A DNA stretch of 64,000 bases, taken from positions 473,920,573 to 473,984,572 of the forward strand of contig NC_081409.1 of the NCBI RefSeq assembly GCF_030272615.1. The letters run 5' to 3'. Each line of letters opens with the position of its first letter. The stretch's first letter is position 1. Source of the stretch: Cryptomeria japonica. Lineage: Eukaryota > Streptophyta > Pinopsida > Cupressales > Cupressaceae. The notes below the pieces were generated by a model that worked only from the letters and a program-made list of their open reading frames with translations, was not told where the DNA came from and searched no databases. This document shows positions 55,884 through 64,000 of the stretch, piece after piece. Both the position numbers and the translations under genes were made by a program.

Positions 55884-56465
55884 AACAATGTTTTTATTTT
55901 GAAGTGAGCGAATATATGATTCTTTCCCTTTTCATGTATTGGGGGAATGTCTGAATGAGTCACAAAGTTAGCAAGAGTGTCCTCTTGAGAGTTTTCAGTT
56001 TGGTATGCAAACTTGTGATGAAATTATTTTTTATGATACTAGTTGTATGTTAGTGCAAGAGTTTCTTCTCTTTCAACTAGAGGGGATTTTTATGAAGTGT
56101 GACAATGATTTGCACCATGATGAGTGTTATGTTCAGTATGCAAGTGTATTTCTTGATGAGCATACCACATTTGTGTCACCCAATAATCAATATTTTCAAT
56201 TCGTGCACAAGTTTCAGAGGTTTAATAATGATGAGTGAACTTATGATTCTCAGTATTGTAGTTGGATGAGAGATGTCAGTATGTTTGATCAATGGTATTC
56301 CAACTATTTCTTCAGATTGGCCTCACTAAAGTCAAAAGAAAATCATATTTACGATAAAGGAACGATTTGGCTTTTCTTTTTTGATTGCCTTGGGCCATCA
56401 CATGTGGTTTCATGTGGGGTCTTGCCATGCTTGCAAAGGGGCATGCATCCCCAAGCTAGAGCCAT

Positions 56466-59400
56466 TGTTGGGACCTCAAAATTTTTGCCTAATTTTGAGG
56501 ACCCAAGTTCAAAATTTTGTTCAATTGCATTCAGAATCACTCTTGTTGAACATGCCTAAGTAGCTCAGTTTGAGAGCCTGTGTTTTTGCACATATTAAGT
56601 GTCACGAGAAATCCCTTTGGGGAGGTGTTAAGCACCTATTGGAGATTCCATATGTCCATTTGTAGCCTATTTGGATCAATTTTGATGTTTTTTTGACACC
56701 CTTGTTTAGAGGTCCAAAAGTAGGTTTGTTGATTTGCAGTTGTTAACCTTTCTGAGTAAGTCCTCTTTGAGGCATTGTATATTTGTTTCAGATGATCTTC
56801 ATGCCCTACTGATATTTTTTCAGTGATTCTTTGCTTCCAAATATTAGCTCTATGCCAAGGGGAATAGCCCCGTGAATCCATTTAACAAGTTTTCAAGGTA
56901 AAATCCATTTGCAAAAAGTTCAGTTTTGCAACTGAGTTGTGCATAATCTGCAAAAAGGAGCCCTATGTTTGAGTTTATATTTGTTGACCCTAATGACTTG
57001 CATGCAAAGTGAATGTTTCTTGACATTCTCTAGAATATTATTTGCCATTTTTCCATTTTATAGCTTCCCAGCTCATCATTTGCTATTTTTTCAAGGCCCA
57101 TTCCAAACTGAATTTTCAAGGTTTGACAGGCAATGTTTCCATATTTTTCAGAGGAGGCAAATTTGAGGGTTAATATTTTACACGTGATCAAATCAAGTCG
57201 ATCCCTCTTGCACACCTATTCAGGGTAACCAGATGTACCCGTGTGCCAAGTGGTAGGCTTTGAAACGAAGGTTTGATATTTTTTCAACTCAGGGTTTGTA
57301 TGGCTTTTAGGTTAATTTAACAAGGGCGGTTTCAGACAATCCTGAGTAGGAACTTCAAAAGAGAATATATTTTCCTCGTATATCATTTTGAGAATCCTTT
57401 TGATGCCCTCAATTTTCTGTATAACAATTTGCCAATATGCCAACCTGCAGGCCTTGAGGAGGTGTTTTGATTAGTTTTTAAAGCCGGTTTCAAAGGCTAC
57501 TCAGTTGGTTTGGGTCATTTCTAGTGGCCACTTGTTTGAGAACAAAAAATTTTAGTCGGGCCCACCCGAGGCCCGACTAATGATAAGGCCCTAGAGAAAC
57601 AAACTAAAGTCTATTAAGAAAAATATATTATTTAAATCATCTTTATTTAAATAATGTTACAAATGGTGTTGATTCAAATGAAGATACAAATGAAATAAAT
57701 TAAATCACTTGTGTGGTTTAATTTGGATAAGGGGATGGGCAAGATTTTTCAAACCATTGAAAATGATATGTTAAATCATTATTTAAATCATGGTTAAATG
57801 ATCTACATGGGCTATAATATTAAGGATTATCATATGTGTTTCAATGGTTTGATACTACTAAAAAATGGGGTCCCTCTTTGATTTACCATTTAGTAAATGA
57901 TTTGGGCGGTTGTAATGTGCCAGGGTTTGTGAAGAGGAAAATTTTCAAGAATAAAAATTATACTTGCAATCGAATGAAGCAATGAGTGAGGTCTAAGTGA
58001 TCGATGGGCCCACAAAAAGGAATGCGCGTGTTGAGAATTTTAAGTTTTAAGAATTGCGAAATGTTTTAATTTCTTACCCTGCACAATATGTAGGGTGAGC
58101 TTGGAAGCGGCGTGGGTTGGCGGGATTGGGACGACAGAAACCCGACCTCATTACCCAGCAGGGATTTGGAGGACGCAAAAGAGGAGCCACAGGCTAAGAA
58201 GACAAGAAGGGCAACAAGCTTCCTCGCCACCTTGCATATCATTTTTGACCGTTAGCGAGCCGCTGCGGGATAAGAAAGGGGGTGAGAGGAGGAAGCATCT
58301 CGCCACCCCGCAAGGTGGAGGGATGTATCTAGAGGACCTCGCGGGGAATGGAGAGAAGTTATCATGCATGAAGAGGATACTCCTACTAGCCCGCCAAGTA
58401 AAGTAATACACAAAAATGCAATGTTTGAAAAGTTAGGGCAATTAGGCAATGGTGTGGGTAAAAATGCTAATTTCTTGCAAGCGCATTATGCTGAGAATTT
58501 ATGATGTTGTGGTGTTCGAATGTTGGTTCGATTAATGGAGGCTAGTATACAAGCACAGAATTCCTTGATACAGGTTATGATTTGGTGTATTATTTGCACC
58601 TCATGTGGTTGTGTGGCCATTTTTTTCTTGGTGCTCACAGCATTGTGCAAAGGGCACTAAAATCATATTAAAGAGAAGAAGTGTTGCGCCTTAGAAAAAT
58701 GCAGATTGTTTTTCAAGTTGTGTATTTGAACATAGAAAAAGCACGTTGTGAAAGAAATATGTGTATCAGACACAACAATAAATGAATTATCTAGTGTCGT
58801 TGAGGCGTTAATTTGGGTTAATATATGTTGGGCCTATGTCTGTAGTGGTATGTGAAGTATTGGAAGGCGAGAAGGGTTTTATGCCTTAGATATTGAGCAG
58901 CATTGGAGCGGTCCGTTTTGGTTTAATGTGTTTTCTACGCAAATAATGTGTGTTCTCTAATGAAGACTGTAGAAGAATAAAACTAGTGTTCGCTACCTTA
59001 TCTTTTTATTTCAGGGACTAAGCTCGAGTTCTGAATTTAGCAAGGATTATGAACAATAGAGGGAGCCAGATGGTCTTATCTTTGCAGAGGATTAATATTT
59101 CATAGCAGATCTTAATTTCTAATCAAGCGATGGATCAGAAGTCTAGTTGAAGAACTTTTGAATACCTTTTTCTTAAATTGAAGAGGATACGCCCTAAGTT
59201 TGCCGTGCAGATAGCTTTTCATGCTTGACACACCAAGGGCTGTTAGAGATTGTATCAAGCTCAGAGAAAAAGATTATTTTGAGCAAAAGGGAAATGTAGT
59301 TGTCCCAATTCGGTATTATTCCAATTTATTTAGATACAAATTGGGTGAAATATGAAGGGTAAGTGCAATGGAATGTATTGGGTGATGGTTTACGATTGCT

Positions 59401-60431
59401 AAAAGTAAAATAGATCGGAGGACATTCGATTGCAAGGGAAGTGATGCATTAGGCTTTAAGAGTGAAAAGGGAAATTCTCAGAAAACATGCAGAAAGTGAA
59501 TGACAAGTCAGCCAGCACAAAGGGGGTAATTTTCCATTTAAAACCCAATGAAAAATCCACAGTAAAAGTCAGAGTTTTTCCAGCTAAAGAGGGCAATTTT
59601 TATTTTTGAATCTGAGCAAAAAAGTGTGTTATTGGCAAGGCAGGATTATGAGCCAAAAATGGAAATTTTTGGTCAAAGAGAAGAAATTTGAGTGTGACAT
59701 GTGACTACAACTTTTTTTCACATTTCTTCAAGATGTCACATTTGAATTCAAAGGTGCAAATTGAATTCAATTTTAGAGGAGAAAATAGCAGATTTCAAAA
59801 TTGCAGAATTCAAGGAAGAAGACATGTCAACTTTTCAAGATTCCTTTAGGGTTTTTCCTAGTGTGTCTTCTTGATGTACTTAATATTATTTTCTCTTCAG
59901 TTAGAGGACTTTGAATATAACTTTTGAAAAGTTTTAGAAGAAAGGCTTCCATGTACAGTCTAGACTTAGAGTATGTTTGAGTTTTATCTTTCAGTTTGTA
60001 ATCACTTTGATGCTTTCAAATAGTTTATAACCGGTGTGCTAAAATGTTTTATGAGTTTTTTGGAGTTGTCTCCTTTATGTAATGACATCATTTTATTTTG
60101 TCGCAGCAAGTCTGGTGTTATTTTATCTTTAGCTTCTCTTCAAGGAAGAGATTAAATGCTTATGATAGGATGAGGAATGATGTTGTGTATATGCAGGATC
60201 TTCAAAGTATGCCTGCAATAAAGCTTTGACGAAGGGTGTTAATGTCATGCATTGATTCTTAAGAACTAGCTGGTTGTATTTCACACTATTTGAGTTCAAT
60301 GTTAACTTGCTACAAGATGACTCAACTGCCCTAATGAAGGCACTGGTCATGTTTCTTGTTTTTCAGTTTTTAGAATCAGTTTTATCTCAAAATCTCTTTT
60401 ATTTTATGCATTAGGAGCGGGATTGGTGTAG
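56466..60431 (+). repeat. right giant LTR (~4.0 kb)
   Basis: It starts TGTTGGGACCTC and matches the left copy with scattered substitutions and small indels. At about 59397 it jumps from GTTTACGATTGC to TAAAAGTAAAATAG, skipping the ~1 kb found at 51337-52331 on the left. It ends near GGATTGGTGTAGG. Confidence 0.75.
58070..58400. other. GC-rich stretch within the right giant LTR
   Basis: Counterpart of 50010-50340, keeping GCGGGATAAGAAAGGGGGTG, CCACCCCGCAAGGTGG and GACCTCGCGGGGAATGG. ORF frames here are not conserved between the two copies, which argues against coding. Confidence 0.6.
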
Positions 60432-61023
60432 GTAAAATGTATAGTAATGAAATAATGTTTACAATGGAACAAAATATCTGCATAGACAATCATTTCAGTC
60501 CAAAGCCACTTACCCATTTCTAGAATAATTTCCCCTGACAACGCCTTCAAAATATCAATGTCAACCAAGATACAAGCTCAAGACATATGGGAGAAATCAT
60601 TAGTATCAGAGTCCACCTTAAGAAAATGATCCAACGTATTACCAATAGCCTCATAGGTTGATTTGTACCAAAAATTAAAGGGAAGTTGGGGAAGTCTTAA
60701 CCAGGTAGGGAAAACATCTATAGATTATTTTAGTGATTTGAAGGAGGGTAACCAAATGTGAAGAGAGAGTTGGTGAAGACCCCATTTCCAATGACCCATA
60801 ACCAATAATACATACTAGCCTTCAGAGGAGGCAAATAAAGCTACGAATAAACCACAAGAACAAGGGTACATCTTGATCTTAAGTTTAACCACAAAATTCT
60901 AGTGTTGAAAGATCCACTTATTCGCATTTGACAACAAGGGCCATATTCAATTGAACCTTCAAATAAGACACTTCTCTCAAAGAAAGAAATACTATAAATC
61001 ATTTCTTGACCTAGAGCCACCAT
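60432..61023 (-). pseudogene. DUF4283-type (LINE ORF1-like) fragment
   Basis: The minus strand gives IDVFPTWLRLPQLPFNFWYK, STYEAIGNTLDHFLKVDSD and, after a stop, ACILVDIDILKALSGEIILE with ending ...ADILFHCKH. These match the pattern of plant DUF4283 proteins ('W.RLP.LP..FW....F.AIGN.LG.FL..D'), which are common in LINE-derived ORFs. An upstream piece (60841-61023) reads MVALGQEMIYSISFFERSVL and is likely the same gene. Stops break it. The strand is opposite to the neighbouring LTR, so it is a separate insertion or older DNA. Confidence 0.6.
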
Positions 61024-62629
61024 TGGGGTTCTGCAGGCACAAGGGAGGTACTTCTAGGTAGCACCATGAGGAGCCTCACTCAAGGGAATATACAAAAGGT
61101 CAAAAAATGAAGCTTTGAGTGACAAAGGGGTGGCAGGCCTAAAAACCACAACCCTAGGAGCAACTGAATCGTCAAAAGCACCAAACTTAGCCTTTGGAAT
61201 CTTGGGAGAGCTAGACAAGGGAGAAGTATTATTTGTGTCCTAAATATCTACTACAAGGTTGTAGGTAGGGAAGTCGTTAACGTGAGTGAGGTCTAGTGGG
61301 AATCTAAAATTTGAATCTAGGAGAGAGCGGGAGAGTTAGCTTTTTCTTGAGAATAAAAATAAGTTTTTGGCATGTTTGTTGGAACTTGACTTTGTCTCTT
61401 TTTTAAAAAAAATTCATTTTCCTTGTGTAATTTGTTTATATATACTATTCAAGATCATCCTTTAAGAGCTTGATGAAGTCTAAAGGATTTTGCTTCTTGA
61501 AGCATTTCAATATCACTTGATGACTCCAACTCTTCTAAGTAACTTATTCCAACTCTTCTAAGTAACTTACATAATTGTGCCTATTTTATGAAAATAATTT
61601 AAATAGGATTGTAAATGTGACTAATGTCAAGAAGGATTTATATCTAAGGAATTTCCCTTTGTGTAGAGAAGTAGCAAAAAATTATCTACATGTATTGATT
61701 GTTTAGCACAAGACATGGGTCACTAGAGATAGAGAAATGGGGTTTTACTTTCTTGGAGTGTCGACAACCCTTTTTAGTGATACCACCTTTTTAGAGAAAT
61801 GGCATATTTGCGATATGGTGAACCTTGCACACTTCGTGTTATTGAAGTAAGCATAACACTTAGACTCTTTATGGCCTATTTCAAAGTAATGGTGTTGCAG
61901 TGGTTTTGAATGCATTCCCTTGGAAGTATTATTGATTGTGTACCTTTAGGTTGTTCTTCTTGTGATCATTTCAAGGGATGCATAAACTCTGTCTCTTTTG
62001 GAGCAACTCATAACTCATAACTATAAAGTGTACCCTAAAGGAAGCTTGATTTGACTAACCTACACTTACATTAAACATGAGAGAGAATCCTCATTGAGAT
62101 AAGACCAATCAAAGGAACAACATTCATGTACTATCTTTAGAGTGATAAACTTTGACATTGCAATCGTGATCTAGGCCATAGGTTGAACAAATTTAGTTGA
62201 AGCATTTAAGCTTATATTTTTGGTAAAAATAAATTAATTCTTGTAGGAAAGATCTATGTCTAGCTTGTTATGCCTTTATATCTTGAGAACTACCCCTTTA
62301 TTGTTCCCAATCAACCTCACTCCCCCTACCTTTACTTCAATATTTTCTCCTTTCCTTCTACAATAAGATCCCACCTCATTGTCCCCATCAAGCTCCAAAT
62401 CCTTCAACTTTGAGAAAATTATAATGGAGATGATGGAGGGACTTTTGAATGAAGTCTATTGAAAGAAAGCCAAGGTTTGGAACTTTGCACAGATCAACTA
62501 GATCTTAGGCAAGATGTGAACTTGCCTCTCTTATTTCTTATCCACATGAGCCCCCATTGACCCATCAAGAAAAATTGCTTATGCAAAAACAATCATTTCA
62601 ATTCCCTTATAAAATAAGTTGGAAGAAGT
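61024..62629. other. unassigned region
   Basis: No domain recognised. A short tandem copy of CCAACTCTTCTAAGTAACTTA occurs at about 61526-61570. Plus-strand C-rich runs near 62318-62330 could be the complement of a polypurine tract. No LTR partner was found for 62630 upstream. Confidence 0.25.
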
Positions 62630-62655
62630 TGTAGACACCTAAAATTGTCCTAGAC

Positions 62656-62892
62656 TAATTAAATAAATATATTATTTATTTAATTATTTTATCCTAAGCC
62701 TTCTATTAATTAAATAGATTTTTCATTTATTTAATTAATTCACTTATCCTCTGCTAGCCTTTCCCTATTTAAATAAATATTTTTATTTATTTAAATTATC
62801 CTTTCCCTAAATTAAATAAATATTTTATTTATTTAATTGGCCCCACCTTTTCTATTAATTAAATAAATCTTTATTTATTTAATTAATTCATT
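62656..62892. repeat. five AT-rich palindromic modules in LTR U3
   Basis: Modules of the form AATTAAATAAAT...ATTTATTTAATT occur at about 62656-62685, 62706-62745, 62767-62796, 62814-62840 and 62854-62888. Each is an inverted repeat of about 30-40 bp. They are separated by short C-rich phrases (CCTAAGCCTTC, CCTCTGCTAGCC, CCCCACC) and spaced about 40-60 bp apart. Confidence 0.75.
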
Positions 62893-63048
62893 AGTTTTTT
62901 TCCCTCCATAGCACTTGTCATTCATCTCTTAATTTACCTTTAACCACCTCCCTAATATTTTCCTATTTTATATACCTACCCTCCAATCCTAGCTGACCAT
63001 TTATCCCTTCGCCTCTTAATCCTATCCCTTCATTTCTAAGGTGCTCTC

Positions 63049-63056
63049 TATAAAAG
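63049..63056 (+). promoter_or_regulatory. TATA box in the LTR
   Basis: TATAAAAG preceded by GTGCTC and followed by AGGATCC. It is about 90 bases from the LTR end, which would leave a short R-U5. It sets the LTR orientation as plus. Confidence 0.6.
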
Positions 63057-63145
63057 AGGATCCTTTCATCCTTATCAACCCCAAATCTAATGTGAATCAT
63101 AATCCTAATGCTCGTGTGAATCCTCGTAGAGATCAAGTGTCTACA

Positions 63146-64000
63146 CAACCACAATTTGTTCTTTATTGAGCTCTTGTGCACATAAAATATGAGAGCAACC
63201 ACCATATCAAAGCAAGATCAATGGAGATAGAAAATACAAAAGAAAAATGGTATAATCTTGCGTATTTTTTGTTTTGCATGTTTTTAGGTTCTTCATTGGT
63301 GTATGGTGGATTTCATTGTAGAACTAGGGTTTTATGTGGTTGGATCTTATTTGGTTTTACAATATACTCTAAATTAACATTTTTATCGTATACAGAAGCC
63401 ATTTTGACTATTGTGTATTGCATTCCCTATAATATTGGGCTTGACACATTATAGTATGCATTGAGAAATTTTCCCTTGTAGTCTTCAGTTTGTTTTTCTC
63501 TAACTCTAGGTATATATGAATCTACTATAACATCTTGGCCAAAGATATGAATCTTTAGGGAGACATTGTTTGTGTTATTGAGCCAACTTATGATCATTTC
63601 ATAGAGATTGAGTAAACAGTGCTTGATGAACCATGCATCTTATTCATATTATCACTTCATTTTAATTGATACAAAGGAGAAAGAGGGCTCTTGAGAAAGA
63701 AAATTGCAGACATTAGAAATTGTCCAACGCCTACTAGGAACATTTTTTTTTATTATTCATCTAAATTGATTAAATAATTTTATTATTTAATAAAACTAAC
63801 ATTATTGTTCTAAGTCATTTTTAGAATTCAATTTTTCCTCTCATTATAATTAATTAATTGTCCTAAATTTCTTCTAAACATTAATTAAATAGTATTTAAT
63901 ATTAAATTAATTTCTTCTCACATAATAATTGAATAATATTTATTATTTAATTATTTTAATTTTTTCCTCTTTTTCTATTATTTAGTTAAGGAGAAAAACA
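63146..64000. other. unassigned region with AT-striped end
   Basis: No recognisable gene; the ORF at 63176-63454 (MEIENTKEKWYNLAYFLFC...) has a hydrophobic stretch but no known domain. From 63720 (TGTCCAACGCC) to the window end the sequence shows the same AATTAAAT/ATTTAATT striping as the LTR at 62630, so a related LTR may begin there and run off the window. Confidence 0.3.

Larger units (their letters stand above)
48377..60431 (+). mobile_element. LARD-like retroelement with giant LTRs and no pol
   Basis: Two long direct repeats, 48377-~53385 and 56466-~60431, both start TGTTGGGACCTC and enclose 3.1 kb. The enclosed part has a plus-strand gag-like region (54265-55047) and an acidic ORF (55305-55883), but no protease, reverse transcriptase, RNase H or integrase. 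LTRs of 4-5 kb around a short non-coding or gag-only interior fit large retrotransposon derivatives (LARDs). No convincing primer site, polypurine tract or target duplication was found. GAACT precedes the left repeat but not the right end. The right repeat may be truncated at ~60431. A plain segmental duplication is the main alternative. Confidence 0.62.
62630..63145 (+). repeat. LTR with perfect 9-bp inverted ends
   Basis: It starts TGTAGACAC and ends GTGTCTACA, perfect inverse repeats 516 bp apart. A TATA box (TATAAAAG) is at 63049-63056. The U3-like part holds five AT-rich palindromic modules. Flanks GAAGT (left) and CAACC (right) do not match, so it is not shown to be a solo LTR. It may be one LTR of an element whose other part lies outside or is lost. 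No clear primer site follows (CAACCACAATTTG). Confidence 0.65.

Noticed and set aside
62625-63150. Solo LTR call for 62630-63145
   Set aside because: Terminal inverted repeats are perfect, but flanking pentamers (GAAGT and CAACC) do not match, so only an LTR, not a solo LTR, is claimed.
1-64000. tRNA, rRNA or other structural RNA genes
   Set aside because: None recognised by eye; the only tRNA-related sequences are retroelement primer-binding sites.

Overview
This window looks like intergenic DNA from a large plant nuclear genome. Introns are GT-AG, the sequence is AT-rich, and almost everything recognisable is plant-type transposable-element sequence (Ty1/copia, Ty3/gypsy, LARD-like, LINE, hAT). 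The LTR families (GGGGACATTACA-type ends, AT-striped U3 regions) suggest a conifer, but that assignment is inference and I am not sure of it. No rRNA, tRNA, CRISPR or prokaryotic feature was seen. Coordinates come from reading by eye, and LTR divergences were not computed.

Layout. 1-14 kb: a solo copia-type LTR (1084-2475); a decayed Ty3/gypsy element on the minus strand (2488-8004) flanked by an unusual ~147-bp direct repeat; a decayed BED-zinc-finger hAT transposase gene on the minus strand (8256-10708) whose upstream side carries a large inverted repeat (11131-11453); then a TATA-bearing stretch with a cluster of short palindromes. 14.2-24.4 kb: a nest of insertions in which every layer has a matching target-site duplication. 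A solo LTR (14170-24346) contains a hAT element (14436-22141). That hAT contains a gag-only copia element (17037-21150), which itself contains a non-autonomous hAT of the same end type (17445-18517). The outer LTR also contains a second solo LTR (22462-24078). 25.4-27.3 kb: another short hAT next to an LTR end. 27.3-31.4 kb: several ~125-165 bp tandem duplications with no recognisable gene.

31.5-33.5 kb: the 5' part of a copia element whose gag is interrupted by a reverse-transcriptase fragment. 36.1-40.4 kb: a copia element with clear LTRs, primer site and RNase H tail, in which most of pol is replaced by ankyrin-repeat sequence, probably captured from a host gene. 41.9-42.9 kb: three exons that splice in frame into the homeodomain end of a PRHA/HAT3.1-like protein. 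This is the only convincing host-gene sequence here. 45.6-47.1 kb: a dead LINE.

48.4-60.4 kb: a LARD-like retroelement with very long LTRs (about 5.0 and 4.0 kb), a gag-like region, an unrecognised acidic ORF and no pol. 60.4-61.0 kb: a DUF4283-like fragment. 62.6-63.1 kb: an LTR with perfect 9-bp inverted ends, a TATA box and five AT-rich palindromic modules.

Most coding sequence is broken by stops and frameshifts. The main biological interest is the order of insertions, the hAT family that targets its own neighbourhood, the ankyrin capture, the LARD-like element, and the homeobox exons.
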